Shown here: one piece after another, positions 47,164-60,262 of the stretch
Layout: the number at the start of each line of letters is the position of its first letter
Numbering within the stretch: the first letter of the stretch is position 1
Assembly: GCA_035235625.1 (NCBI GenBank)
Contig: CP141146.1
Span: forward strand, 27,832,501-27,896,500
Origin: Saururus chinensis
Taxonomy: Eukaryota > Streptophyta > Magnoliopsida > Piperales > Saururaceae
Length of the DNA stretch: 64,000 bases
Direction of reading: 5' to 3'
Program-made: the position numbers and the translations under genes
Notes under the pieces: generated by a model
The model's input: only the letters and a program-made list of their open reading frames with translations
The model's database searches: none
What the model was told of the DNA's origin: nothing

Positions 47164-47525
47164 GTATGTTTTTTTACAGACTTAAGTTATTTGTATTCTT
47201 TGTAAATGTGTCAAGTGGTGGCATTAGGAGTAAAGCAGTTTTTTCATTTCAACTCCACTAATTCTTCATTTAGATAAATTTATTTGATCAACAGATGTAA
47301 CCTTTATCCAAAGTTTCATAGGCATTCTATGAACAAGAACATCGTATATTCTTTCTAGTAAATATCTACATTCGAATGAGAACATTGCTCATTTTATTGA
47401 TGATGCATAAAAAAATGCAATGAAGCTATTTATTCCCTGAAAATTTGCTGCATTTGAAAATCAATATGAGCTAATTATTATCAAATTAGATTTGGTTTAA
47501 ATTTTTTGCTTTTTTATGTCTACAG

Positions 47526-47812
47526 GTGCTTGAACATTTGCATTCATAAAGCAAGATGTATTAGTTATTAGGAGGGAAAAAAAAGGAAATATGAAAAGGA
47601 CGAAAAAAAATGAGGGAAAAAAAGAAAAAATGAAAAGGAGGAAAAAGAATGAGGGAAAAAAAACAAAAAAATGAAAAGCATGAAAAAGAACAAAATTTCC
47701 ATTAGACTTATATGAAAAAAGAAAAAAAGAAATGACAGGAGAAAAGGAAAAAAGGTTCTCCGAGTCCCTCTGCCACATGATCTCTGTTTCATGCATTCGT
47801 TTAGACCTAGAG
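47526..47812 (+). pseudogene. U3: D4 lysine-rich exon
   Basis: Acceptor CTACAG and donor GTGAGA are kept. One base is lost after GAACATTTG, which breaks the frame found in the U2 copy. The A-rich part has lost about 25 bp relative to U2. Confidence 0.4.
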
Positions 47813-48239
47813 GTGAGACCCTATATCACTTGTTTCTCTTGTTATTGAATATACAGTATAGACTAACTACTGCACAGCTAGTACCACATTCGATGACATT
47901 CAAAATTCTTTAGGTTCTCTCTATATTAGGCAAATAACTTTATTTAATCAGTAGCCTTATTTTATATTTTTAGGTTCTTAACTTTGGGAGTTGGCTGCAT
48001 TTATCAACCATATGGCACACCATTGATTATATTGAAAAGATATTCTAGATAATTACTGTGCTTGCATAAATATTGGACGCCAAACTTTTTTTAAGATTAT
48101 ACTAACCTCAATAGATATCAATACTCAATGAAAGATTGGATCACTTGACAGTGTGTTGTTACGTCAATATTTTCTATTTATTTTCAACTATGTTCATAAA
48201 ATAAAGGAAAAAATGTTCTTGATTTGCAGGCTATTTTTT

Positions 48240-49327
48240 CCAGTAGCTCAGAAGTACTTTTTATTTTATAATTTTTGAAGCAAATGAAACATCTTGTAGG
48301 AACGAGACACACATGAAGTCCATTTCGTATCAATGTCCAAAACAAACCTCTAATTACTAGAGTGACAATGTCAATGCGTTGCGTGCAGCAAGAGAGTTAA
48401 CCTCTCGGGTCTCTGATTCTTTAAAGGTACAACTTCTTTTTTGTTATTGTCTAAAGCCAATTAATGATTTGAGAATCTTCTAAAGTAGTTGTAACCAAAA
48501 ATATATATATGTGTACATGTTTGGAAGCTTGTTGTTCCAGCTTCAACATGGGAAATGCAAGTGATTTTATAAAGGATTTTAAGCATTTCTACTTATACTT
48601 TTTACCTATGCAGATGGAAGTATTTCCATATTTTGTGTTTTACATATTCTTCCAGTAATACCTAGACATATGGAGAACAGCTTTGATAAACATTGGCCTA
48701 GCTGTTGGTTAGTTCATTGACTCTATTGTATAGAACATTCTTATTATCATGATAGTTATTACTTTATTAACCTGCCATGAGTTGGTCTGCTATGTGATTG
48801 TGGATATCATCCCTAAAGGACAATACAATAATAATGAATATGATGCCATATTGATTGTTCTGTTTTAAGTGCAGGTAGTTTTTCCCTGTTTTCTATCACA
48901 TCTAAAATTGCATACAGTAAAGAGTGGGCATCTTGTATTTTCTGTCTGTGTTTGAGTCATTGTTCAATATTTCCATTGCCATTAATTTGTGTTGTACTCA
49001 TTTATGTGAAGTCACCATTCATTATTTTCCACTTGAACCTTTTTCCATATCTTGACATGTCCATGCTGTGTTTTCTTAGTCAAACCCTGTAGATTTTCCA
49101 TGACTGCTTCCATCATGTAGCTGATGGGACGCTTAAATTTTTTTTGTGGTTAAACTGTCGGGCTTATATTTGAAGTTCATAATATTCTCTCATATGTTCT
49201 AACTTAAACTTTTGCAAGGAGTTATGGCTATCTTAAACATCCAACTAATGCAGTGTCTGTTGTAAACCTTGTCATGTCAATTGGACTCACTGTTAAGTTT
49301 TGTGTACATATTGTGCATGCTTTCTCG
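48240..49327 (+). pseudogene. NPC1-like: U4: NPC1-like exons
   Basis: N0 (ends 48426 before GTACAAC) keeps DNVNALRAARELTSRVSDSL, the best-preserved copy. N1 (48614-48707) has TAA in place of the Gln codon before YLDIW. Nb is at about 48800-48870. N2 (49219-49327, acceptor GCAAG) shows the common frame break and a changed donor (GTTTGT). Confidence 0.8.
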
Positions 49328-49408
49328 GTTTGTATCATTATCTTGTGCTTCTATTAAGAAGTGTCATTTGTGCCGAATCATTAATGTATGATATCTTTTG
49401 TGTGACAG

Positions 49409-49837
49409 GAAAGAGGGATCTGTTATTCGAAAGATGCATATAAAAAGGAAAGAGTGTGAAAAAGATGTTGTAATTATGTCACAAACCTTATCAATTGATA
49501 GTGAAAGCGTAGGACCTCCCTCAGCCAAAAAGCAAAATATCTCTGAAAATCTATCTCCTTTGGACTCACTACCAGACACTGACTCTAAAACTACCAAGAA
49601 TAGCGAAGTTCATGTTCCTGGTAAAAGTGTTTTTTTTTATGGGTCATGGTAAAACTGATGCTTAGATATGCTCATTACAGCTCGATTCAAGTATTGAAGT
49701 ATATGACTTAAGGATGATATTCTTATTTTTGCAGTGTCTATCATCGTTAGCATGGCTAAAGGGGGCCCATGTAGATCTGTTTATGATTTATGTAAAAAAT
49801 TTCAGTGGCCATTGCCAAAGTTCATATATAGTGTGAC
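49409..49837 (+). pseudogene. U4: dsRNA-binding-domain-like exons, truncated
   Basis: D1 (49409-49620) is open from acceptor to donor: CGA replaces the TGA stop of the other units. D2 starts at 49735 with SIIVSMAKGGPCRSVYDLCK and is cut at 49837, where repeat D begins. The remaining D2 and D3 are nowhere adjacent on the far side of the inserted block. Confidence 0.5.
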
Positions 49838-50869
49838 CAATCCCACAGGATAACACCATGGCTAGACCAGGAAGGATGCTCAGTTGATTACTTATTGACT
49901 AGCTTAAACCCGGAACTTAATCCATCGAAACCCTCTATCTCAACTCACACAACTTTATCAGATTAGGGTTACTTGTAATTCAAGTTCATATTAAGTAACT
50001 TATGCATGTATAATTATGCTCGCAACTACTTTCTCTTATATTCTTCAACCAACAAGGCAAGAATTACACCGTTCTGAAGCTCTAATCCACAAAGTTAGCA
50101 TTCTTTACATAGTTTATCCCCCCACCCTTATAGTTACAGTCTTATGAATCTTAGCATAGCCTTACTTAACTTGAAATCCATACTAACACTCTTACCATCA
50201 TATACTTATGGCCTTACATCTTACACCGTCTGCCTTAAAACTGAATTGTCTTACTCGAACTCCTCAAATGAAACCCTTTAGGCCTAAGTTTCGTCATCAA
50301 ACCCTTACTAATTCCTTACTCATTATTTTTCTATTAAAATTCATATTACGTACATTATGTGGGTACAATTATACTGTCCACACTCACTAATTCACAATCC
50401 CCCAAAGACGTTAAGAACTTTGAATCTTACAAATCTTTACATCGCTTAGGTCTTCTGCTCATTGCTCCAATGTACCACCTGACTCAATCCAAACCAATCC
50501 TCCAATCTCATCAAATCCAACCTTTGCCTGTTAATCTTATGTCATTTGTAGCCAGAAATCTTCCGTTCAACAAACATCCCATCCCATGCACATGCCCTTA
50601 CCGATCATCCCCATAGATTGATCACATGTTCTAATCACATACAAATAAATCAACTCCTTACTATCATACCCTTAGTCTTTGATAGCATACACATAATTCA
50701 CATAATAAAGATGCTCCTTTAATCAGCATATGTCATGCAAATTATTAAGTTACAAATTCCTAACATGCTAGTACACAATCAAAGTATGCTATCATGAAAT
50801 TACGAGTTCAAGGTCCCCTACCTCGTAATCCATGTGAATTTGATGGAAAACAAATGACGGTGGTGGCGT

Positions 50870-52109
50870 TGTTGTTACGTCTGAACCAAGACTATGAAGA
50901 AGTCAAATTTAGATTTATTTTACTTGTCAATTGTAGTAGACAAGGTCGATCCACAGGGAAAGCCTTATGCAACAAAGAAAACTATTACGAAAAAAATAGA
51001 GAAAGAAAAAATTAAGAAAGAAAGAGTAGAAGAGTATTGAGGCAATAAAAAATCAAGAAATCAAGATGAGAAAATACTAAGGCATTAAGGATCATTGTAA
51101 CATCTAATGATGTTCTTCATGTATCATGTTATCTTAGTTAGAATTGAATGAAGATTCTATCTAACCAGAAGATATGAACGTTAAAATTGAAAATAAAGAT
51201 AGAAAATGCTTTAGATAGATGAAGGATAAAAACAATTGTCTCTTAAAGATTTCTATGTATCCAAATCACAAAAGATCAAGAAGAAGGGCCTTCAAGTATC
51301 TTATGTATCCAAATCATAAAGAAACAAGAAGAAGAACAATATTAAATAAACATCACTTCAAATAAATAATACTTACTTGAAACCATTAATGAAACATGAA
51401 TTAAACTCCATTAGATTATTACAAATCACCTCTAGCCTTAGCTTGAGAGCTTAGAAAGCCATTACAATAAAACTAAAAACAAAAAATACAAAATAAGAGA
51501 AGAAAATAGGGGAAGAGAGCTCCAAAGTGGAGAGGATGATCCCTCTATCACATCCACCTCTCTATTTATAGGAATAGAAGAGGTTGCTTCAAAGAGGAAA
51601 GTGAAATCATATCTCGAGATTACATCTTGATTGATTGTCTGATTGGACCATATATCTTCAGAATTTGGAATTTCTTCCTGAAATAACACTTGTAGCCACA
51701 GAAGTCTTCTTTCCATTGCCACCAGAATCTTAGCAATCCGATTTATATATAAAAAGATATGATCGAAATACTAAGGCTGTGTCAATCTGCCTAAATCAGC
51801 TTCTTTCATAATTTAGTTTTATTCATACAAATCTCAAATCAAACGGGTCCATAAGGTTGTGTTCGACCATTCCATGCATGTTTAGACCATTAGAAGCCCA
51901 TTCTTTACTTTTAAATAGCTTTGGGTAGTTGGGCTTAACTTCCTCTTCCAGTTATATCATGTTGAAGCCTGTTTAGACATGTAAACTCAATTAAGGTCTA
52001 ACTAACTTATTCAAAACATAAATAACCCAAATCAGCAATAAATTAACACAAAATAGGATTGTAATTCGAAATTTGAAAATATTTTATTGAACATTATTTC
52101 AGTGCATCA
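50870..52109 (-). repeat. Solo LTR, 1.24 kb, with perfect target duplication
   Basis: On the minus strand it runs from TGATGCACTG to GACGTAACAACA, with TG...CA ends. It is flanked by GGCGT at 50865-50869 and 52110-52114. Copy 1 of repeat D is uninterrupted here, which confirms the insertion. A minus-strand TATA (CCTATAAATAGAG) fits that orientation. No internal region remains. Confidence 0.85.
51561..51572 (-). promoter_or_regulatory. TATA box of the 1.24 kb LTR
   Basis: The minus strand reads CCTATAAATAGA, near the middle of the LTR. Confidence 0.45.
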
Positions 52110-52652
52110 GGCGTCGATGGCAAAATAGGCGGCCAAAAGCATCTCAATGAGAGAGTTGCTATCCTGAGCATTTTTAGAGATTCTGGAATAAATCTCGACA
52201 AGGTTAGACTAATTTTACTCGAAGTAAAGGTTGGGTGAACTAATGCTGCCAGATATAAGGCCTTTTGCCACTAGAAATGGCAAAAGCGACCATAGAATGG
52301 GGGTGACTGATTGGAGGTCGGCCAACAGTTTAAAACACTTGTTAGCCACAAAATGTTAAAATAGACCGCAAACTACATCCAGTTGCAACAATTCCACATT
52401 GTCAAAGCCTCAATACATGGCGGAGGGCTTGGTTGCGTACTCACGGACATAGGAGGGGCAGAGGAGAGCTTTAACGGCCATATTGCCTAGTGGTGGAGTC
52501 GTTCCATCGTCATACATTGCAAGGGCGGTGCCTTTACTGCATGCATAACACAAGTGTGCTTGGAAAAAGGGAACCATAAGGGGAAGGATAGATTGTCGGT
52601 GGTCAAGCACGGTAAAGGTGGGGTTCGCCAGTGGCGGTCCCCCAAACAAACT

Positions 52653-52852
52653 AGAGGCCCATGATATGTGGTACATCAAGGCCCATGACCTGCGACTAAA
52701 CACCACTCCCGACACTTACTGTCACGAATATTACAAATACGGATACGCTGAAGCGTCAAATTTCTTCATCGAAAATACAAGCAGAAAACAGCAGAACATA
52801 GCAGAAAAATTGTAGAAAATATAAAAAATATGCAAAAAAATCAGGGATGTTA
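52653..52852 (-). repeat. LTR-like fragment family C, copy 3
   Basis: Matches 30204-30383, with an extra CACGAATATTACAAATA stretch in the middle, and ends AGGGATGTTA against the chromovirus 3 gag, as in chromovirus 2. Confidence 0.55.
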
Positions 52853-55800
52853 GCAATGGTGGACGACCGGACAAAGGCAAGAAGAAGATGATCAAAAGGT
52901 TAGAAAAACCGGCTGCTTTATTTGTCAAGGTCCTCACTAAGCTCGTGACTGTCCCAAGGGAGAGAAGCTGAATGTGATGGTGGCGAATGACTATTCCTCA
53001 TCCGATGGTGAGACCACACGCATGAAGCCCTTACAATTGGTGAACGCCATGCGCAAGGAAAAGGAGGACAGGGTGGACTTGTTGTAAGTTGAGACCACCC
53101 TCAACAATCAGCAGGTCAAGGCGTAGGTCGATAGTGGGGCAACCCACAACTTCCTATCTAAGAAGTTGGCGGACTCAAGCAAGTTCGTGGTGACGGAGGC
53201 ACTAGCGAAAATCAAAGCAGTGAACTTGGATGCAACCCTTGTCTGCGGCATTGTCAATCATGTCGATGGGCGGATAGGGAAGTGGTCGGGAAAGCTTAAC
53301 TTTATCATGGTTTCCCTTGATGATTTTCAGGTTGTGGTCAGTATGGACTTCTTACGAAAGGCAAAGGTCTCCATCATTCCATATCTTGGCAATGAACAAA
53401 GGCTTGAGGAAAGGCCAGGAGACGTACTTGGTCTCCATTACGAAGCTGGGAGAAGAGCCTGTAGGAAGAACAGACGTTCCTACACAAGTCAGCGACCTGC
53501 TGACTGAATTTGCGGATGTCATGCCACCTGAACTACAGCAAGTTCTTCCACCAAGCAATACGGTGGATCATAAGATCAAACTCTTGCTGGGAAATCGTCC
53601 TCTCGCAAGAGCCCCTTATCGTATGGCTCCCCAAGAATTGAAGGAACTTCGGATGCAGCTTGATCAGTTGCTGCAAGCGGGTTTCATCTATCCCTCGAAA
53701 GCTCCCTTTAGTGCCCCAGTGCTATTCCAAAAGAAGCAAGACGGCTTGCTGCGGTTGTGTGTCGACTACTGGGCTCTCAACAAGATTACTGTCAAAAACA
53801 AGTACCCGGTGCCTTTGGTTGCTGATTTGTTCGATAGGCTGGCCAAAGCTTCATACTTTACAAAGCTTGATCTTCAGTCAGGTTATTGGCAAGTGCAAAT
53901 CGCGCAAGGGGATGAACCTAAGATGGCTATGGTGACACGGTATGGTTCTTATGAATTCCTAGTTATGTCATTCGGCTTAACCAATGCCCCTGCTACTTTT
54001 TGTACGCTGATGAATGATGTGTTTAGACCCTACCTCGACCGCTTTGGGGGAGTATGTTTGGATGATATGGTTGTGTACAGCCAGTCCTTAGATGAACACT
54101 TGGGACATTTATGGATTGTGTTGGAATGGTTAAGGGAACATCATTTGTACTTAAAGTTGGAAAAGTGTAGTTTCGTCCAGGAAGAAATCTTCTTCCTCGG
54201 CCATCGTATGTTGCAGGGCATGGTGCGGATGAATATGAAGAAGATCGAAGCCATCATGGAGTGGCCTGCTCCCACAAAAGTGCCCGGGTTGCGGTCCTTC
54301 CTTGGACTAGCCAACTACTATCAGCGCTTCATCAAGAGCTACTCAAAGAAAGTGGCAGTGCTGACTGATCTCTTGAAGAAGGACAAACCTTGGCGATGGA
54401 CGAACGAGTGCCAAGAGGCATTCTCAAGACTAAAGGAGGCCATTGCATTGGAGCCTATTCTGAAATTGCCGGAGTTCGATGTACCATATGAGGTACAAAC
54501 CGATGCCTCTGATCGTACTATTGGAGGTTTGCTCATTCAAGTTGGTCATCCCGTGGCTATGAGAGCCGAAAGCTGAATGAGACGGAGTGGAGGTACACCA
54601 TCCATGAGAAAGAGGTGACTACAGTGGTGCATTTCTTGCGCACATGGAGACCCTATATGCTGGGAGGTAAATTTATACTCCAGACTGACAATGTCGCCAC
54701 AAGCTATTTTTCAATGCAGAAGAAGCTCACAGCAAAGCAAGCCCGATGGCTAGAATTCCTTGCGGAGTTCGATTATGAGCTGCAATACAAACCGGGCAAA
54801 GCCAACATAGTGGCCAATGCCCTCAGCCGCCGAATGGACCCGGAGGTGATGCTAGCTGCCTTAGTGCAAGTCTCAGGAAACTTGCTGGACCAAGTGGTGC
54901 AGGCGATACAGAAAGACCAAGTTTGCATGTGGCTGCTACAAGCAGTGAAGGACGGTGTGATTCGAAGATTTTGGACCGAGGATGGGGCGCTGTACGCCAA
55001 GGGAGGATGCCTCTTTATTCCAAATGCAGACGGCTTGAGGCGAAAGTTGCTGCAAGAAGCTCATGATGCAACGTGGGCTGGACATGCAGGAGAAGAGCGC
55101 ACTTTTGCTCTCTTCAACCACAACTATTACTAGCTACATATGAGAGAAAACGTGGAGCAGTATGTACGCACTTGTTTGGTGTGTCAGTAGGACAAAGTTG
55201 AAAGGCAGAAAACAGTGGGTTTACTTGAACCCTTACCTATACTGGAGAGGTCTTGGATAAGTCTGTCTATGGACTTTACCACCGGGCTCCCAACGGTAAA
55301 AGCCTTTGGGTCGATCATGGTGGTCGTGGATAGATTCTTGAAGTACGGTACATTGATCGCAGCACCTAAAGTTTGCAAGGAAAAAATTTCAGCGGAACTT
55401 TTCTTCAAGAACATTGTCAAACTTTGGGGACTTCCGGTGGATATGGTTAGTGATCGCGACACCCGGTTTACGGGCAGGTTTTGGATGCAACTCTTTGAGA
55501 TGCTCGGCACCAAGCTGAACATCTCAACCAGCAACCACCCGCAAACCAACAAACAAACTGAGAGGGTGAACGCCATCTTGGAAGAATACCTAAGGCATTA
55601 TGTGACTGCCAATAATCAAAATTGGGTGGATCTCTTGGAGATAGAGCAGTTCTGCTACAACCTACAAAAGAGCTCATCTACGGGAAAGAGTCCTTTCGAG
55701 TTGGCGACGGGCCAACAGCCACTTGCTCCAAACGATGTGGCTCTACAGCGTGCAGGAGAACGCTGCCTGGCAGCCTACAAGCTGGCTAGGGCGTGGACAG

Positions 55801-55965
55801 AACAAATGGAGGAAGCGCGGGACTACCTCGAAAAAGCAGTCAAGAGGATGAAAAGAAATGCAGATCGGCACCAACAAGCTCGTGAATTTCAGGTTGGGGA
55901 GCAGGTGATGCTTAAACTTACTCCTCAAGTTTGGTAGAAGATGTCAAGGTGGGTGATTTAGAGGG
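52853..55965 (+). pseudogene. Chromovirus 3 gag-pol
   Basis: The zinc knuckle GCFICQGPH-type is at about 52910-52955. The protease has an intact VDSGATHNFL, but a TAG sits just before it (about 53127). RT is the best preserved in the window: the 419-codon frame 53317-54576 covers the linker, RT with CLDDMVVYS, the connection ([12 protein letters not shown]) and the RNase H start (QTDASD), then shifts frame. The RNase H end and the integrase zinc region follow at 54615-55133. The integrase core (MDF, SDRDTRF, a TE in QTERVN) is in frame 55215-55937. Just after, the DNA jumps to LTR sequence, so the integrase C-terminus and chromodomain are deleted. Confidence 0.88.
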
Positions 55966-56430
55966 GACTTAACCATGCCCAAGGGGCTGCCTAGGCTATC
56001 CGTCACCCAAGCTGACTTGGCTGTCCAATGCCAAGTCTAGGGGGTAGCCACCCCCTTTCTCTATGAGACAAGTGGAGGGTCTAACAACGAGGAACATGGG
56101 AGTGGTGTCTGACAGTTGCGAAAGTGGTTGCTGCACACTTTCGGGCATAACTGTAAGACAGTTATATACGGTTATGGACGATTACATATGAACTAGTGGG
56201 CTAAGTCATGTTGTAACGGCTTGGTTACGGCCAACAAACATAAAATAGTTGGTATAAAAGGGTGGGAAAATAATGTAAGCTCGTGCTGAAAACGTATAGA
56301 GCAAGTGGGTTTGGGTTTTGGCACTAAAATTCAAACCTAAGTGCTAGTACGACACGAAGTGCGAAATAACCAGAGGACATTTCAGGCGTTGGAAATCTAG
56401 TGAAATCCAAGCCCCGTGACACTAGCCGTG
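55966..56430 (+). repeat. LTR remnant after chromovirus 3
   Basis: Corresponds to 34905-35350, including GGGGTAGCC.CCCCCTTTCTC and the TATAAAAGGGTGGG promoter (56253-56266). The sequence equivalent to 33560-34905 is missing. It passes into the second head copy. Confidence 0.6.
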
Positions 56431-59150
56431 GTCGAACTTGCATGTCGCAGGCCACCTACCACCTCACCTGCCAAGCACATGTCCAAGTTGGATAAAGGTG
56501 GGAGCGAGATGGGATGAGGGTGACTTCTTTTTTCTCTGAAACCAAGCCCTCAAAGATCGAATAACCCACATGGAGTTCGATCCTTTTTTCGACCGTTTCA
56601 AATCGATTCTTGATTTGTTTGGCAGACTTCGAATGCTGGGGGATTGGATTGCCTTTCGACCTCAGGGAAAGAAAATCGGCAGTTGTTGGGAGAGGAAGAC
56701 TGGGTGTTTTAACCCCTTCAAGTTCAAACACATTCCCATATGATGTTAATCGTCATTCCCCATTCTTCTCCTTCAGATTTCCCTCCACAGATTCCAGCAA
56801 GAGGCGATTCGTGAGTCCAAAAAAGGAGGAGTTTCATATGAGGTTCCCCATGGGCAGCTGTTCTTCCCTCTGACGGCCACACCCTGACCATCGCTCCTGT
56901 GGTTTCATAAGGATTGAATCAATTCCATCATTGGATTTACTTTTTCCACTCTTAAAATGGGAATTTTATTACATTTCCTAGTATTATTTGGTATACGGCG
57001 TCGGCATTTTGGATGGTCATCTTCTGCATGTCGTTTATTTTTTTTTGGGTTCATTTCTTTTGCCAGTGGAAACCCATTTTGGTTTTATCTTTCCATTTCT
57101 TTTGATCTCTTCAATCTCTGTGAATTCAGTCGTGGAATTTAGGTCTTTGAATGAGATTGTTTCTAGCTGTTCGGATCATATTCATTTGGTTAGCAAATGT
57201 GAAATGCTAGTGTTTCTCCCCAAATTGTGTACCGAGCAGTATTGGTATATTTGCTAATATAAACCATTGATTTCTTGTGCGAAGTGCTAACTTCGTTTTC
57301 CTTGTGTATCTGCCATTTTCTTTTTGATTGTTTTCCATTTTTATGTTTTTCACTGAAAATACTTGTTTAGGGTTTTGAGCCTAAACAACAATTGTGTAGT
57401 CATTTTGCTATTATCCTTTTTTAGGGTTTTGAGCTTAAAGAACGTTTGCTAGTCCCTGAGTAGAGTTTTGAGCCTTACAAAAAATTTTGTGGTATTTCTG
57501 TTGTTTTATGGTTTAGGATGTTCACTAAATTCCTTGTTATCTCTGTGCGGTTTTGTTAAGTATTCACTTATTTGTTCTTCATTTAACACCTTCTCCCTCA
57601 TTTTATATAATATGTTTTGATAGTTTTCCATTTTTATTGATCATCATGTTTCCAAGTCTTATTTTTTCCATGGTATCAGTTATTTTTTTCTAATAGGAGA
57701 CCAGCTATTTTAGACTTTATAACATTTTTAACTAAACTCTTTATATCCATTTTCCTCATGCCTTCCTGCATTCTATTTCACAGGTTTTGGAGTGTTTTGG
57801 CTTTTTGAATGATCTATATTTTTTACCAATGTGGCACTTTGTTGTGTTCTTTCTTATTTTTTCAAGTGTTATTTTTGTGCTTTTTATTTAGCGTTTTTGA
57901 GCATAATGCAAAGTTATGTCGTCATTCTATTGTTTATTTCTAGGAGTTTCACCTGATTTTTTTTAATGTCCTCTCCTGAATAGGTTGTGCAATTTTGCTG
58001 AGCATGTTTGTTATTAAATGTATTAGTCACTTTTCATTCCTCGCTCAACATTTTGGCAGATATTATTTAGTTTCCTCAAGTTTTTTGTGACAGATTCCTT
58101 CATTTTATTATCAGTGAGCCCATATCTTGCTTTCTTCTAAACATTGTGTTGTTTTATAAACTTGTTTGTTATTTGGTTTCCTCAAGTTTTTTGTGACTGA
58201 GAGTGAGCCCATACCTAGCTTTTCTTCTAAACATTGTGTTGTGTTAGTATACACATGGTTGGAGTATCATATGTCCTTTAATACTGTTTACGCCCCCCAA
58301 TTTTTTTTATCTCATCATTTATTGTTTTTGTTTGTTTAAATTCAAAGTCATTAAAGTATTACTACGACAAAGGTTGCATGACCTAATGCCGGACGTACTT
58401 AAGCATTTTGATTATCTAACCTCTATGTATCTTGGAGTTGAACATATGGACATGCCATGATGAGAAACCTATTTAAATAACAGGGACGTATCTGGTATAG
58501 ATTTTGTCATTTTCGCTTGGGGAGTATTTTTGGGCTGCATAATTTTATTTAATATGTGTTATACAATAATGTAATTTCTTGTTTTTTGTAAAGAACTTTA
58601 AGCCTCTCATTTTTTCCGCTCAAACCTATCCACTTTTGAAATTTGTCCCTTGCAAGAATATCTTCGTTGCAACTGTGATTTATGTCTTGTCTTTGATTTA
58701 ATTGATGTTTAATATTAGTGTTACCATTGTTTGATTGTTTTTTCTGTCCCTTTCATCCTAGAGGTAAGGAAAGAGTCCAATAAATTGTAAAAATAAACAA
58801 ATTTGTCATTATTAGGTTCTTAACTTTGGGAGTTGGCTACTTTTATCAACCATATTGCACACCCTTGATTATATTGAAAAGATATTCTAGACAATTATTG
58901 CGCTTTCATGAATATTGGATGCCAAACTTTTTTTAAGATTCTACTAACCTGAATAGATATCAATACTCTATGAATGATTGGAGCACTTGACAGTGTGTTG
59001 TTACTTCAAAATTTTCTGTTTATTTTCAATGATGTTTATAAAAAAAAGGAAAAAATGTTCTTGATTTGTAGGCTATTTTTTCCAGAAGCTCAGAAGTATT
59101 GTTTATTTTATAATTTCTGAAGCAAATGAAACATCCTGTGGGAGTGAGAT
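56431..59150 (+). repeat. Gene-like 'head' of the array, copy 2
   Basis: Near-identical reading to 35351-37805, with about 245 bp more around 58630-58875. That extra part includes GGGAGTTGGCTACTTTTATC, also present in the array units at 45000 and 47980. So the head and the array unit share this 3' section, and the head copy here is the more complete one. No recognisable protein is encoded. Confidence 0.55.
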
Positions 59151-60181
59151 ACACATGAAGTCCATTTGACAACAATGTCCAAGTGTGCCTATGAACAAAC
59201 CTCTTATTACTAGAGTGACTATGTCAATGTGTTGCATGCAGCAAGAGAGTTAACCTCTCAGGTCTCTGATTCTTTAAAGGTACAACTTCTTTTTTGTTAT
59301 TGTCTAACGCAAATTAATGATTTGAGAATCTTCTAAAGTAGTTGTAACCAGAAATATGTATATATGTGTCCATGTTAGGAAGCTTGCTATTCGATCTTCA
59401 ACATGGGAAATGCAAGTGATTTATAAAGGATTTCAAGCATTTGTACTTATGCTTTTTCCCTATGCAGATGGATGTATTTCTATATTCTGTGTTTTACATA
59501 TTCTTCGAGCAATACCTAGACATATGGAGAATAAGTTTGATAAACATTGGCCTAGCTCTTGGTTAATTCATTGACTCTAATTTATAGAACTTCCTTATTA
59601 TCTTGATAGCTATTGCCTTATTAATCAGCCATGAGTTGGTTTGCTATGTGATTGTGGCTATCATCCCTGAACGCAAATACAATAATAATGAATATGATGC
59701 CATATTGATTGTTCTGTTTTAAGTGAAGCTAGCTTTTCCCTATTTTCAATGACATCTAAAATTGTATACAGAAAAGAGTGGGCATCTTGTATTTTCTATC
59801 TATGTTTGAGTCATTGTTCAATATTTCCATTGCCATTAATTTGTGTTGTACTCATTTATGTGAAGTTACCATTCATTATTTTCCACTTAAACCTTTTTCC
59901 ATATGTTGGCATGTCCATGCTATGTTTTATTAGTTAAACCGTGTAGATTTTCCATGATTGCTTCCATCATGTAGCTGATGGGATGCTTAATTTTTTTTCA
60001 TGGTTAAACTGCCAAGCTTATATTTGAAGTTCATAATGTTCTCTCATATGTTCTAACATAAACATTTACACTGTTTGATGGCTATCTTAAACATCCAACT
60101 AATGCAATGTCTACTGTAAACCTTGTCATGTCAATTAGACTCGCTGTTGAGTTTTGTGTACATATTGTGCATGCTTTCTCG
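59075..60181 (+). pseudogene. NPC1-like: U5: NPC1-like exons
   Basis: N0 (ends 59279 before GTACAAC) keeps NVLHAARELTSQVSDSLK. N1 (59468-59561) encodes MDVFLYSVFYIFFEQYLDIW. Nb is at about 59650-59720. N2 (about 60071-60181) has lost its acceptor (TTACACTG in place of TTGCAGGG), shows the shared frame break, and has AVSTVNLVMSI converted in part. Confidence 0.8.
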
Positions 60182-60262
60182 GTCAGTATCATTATCTTGT
60201 GCTTCTATTAAGAAGTGTCATCTGTGCCGAATCATTAACATATTATATCTTTTGTGTGATGG

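Larger units (their letters stand above)
44155..49837 (+). repeat. Tandem array, middle block (rest of U2, U3, U4)
   Basis: The period is about 2.97 kb: N1 exons start at 45631 and 48614, D1 exons at 46423 and 49409. The unit order is N0, N1, Nb, N2, D1, D2, D3, D4, then spacer. Similarity runs through introns and spacers, not only exons. Confidence 0.85.
49838..52652. repeat. Dispersed repeat family D, copy 2
   Basis: Collinear with 11946-13640. It is split by a solo LTR at 50870-52109. At 52652 it passes directly into family C and chromovirus 3. Open frames in it (for example 50359-50616) are not conserved in copy 1 and are left out. Confidence 0.7.
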
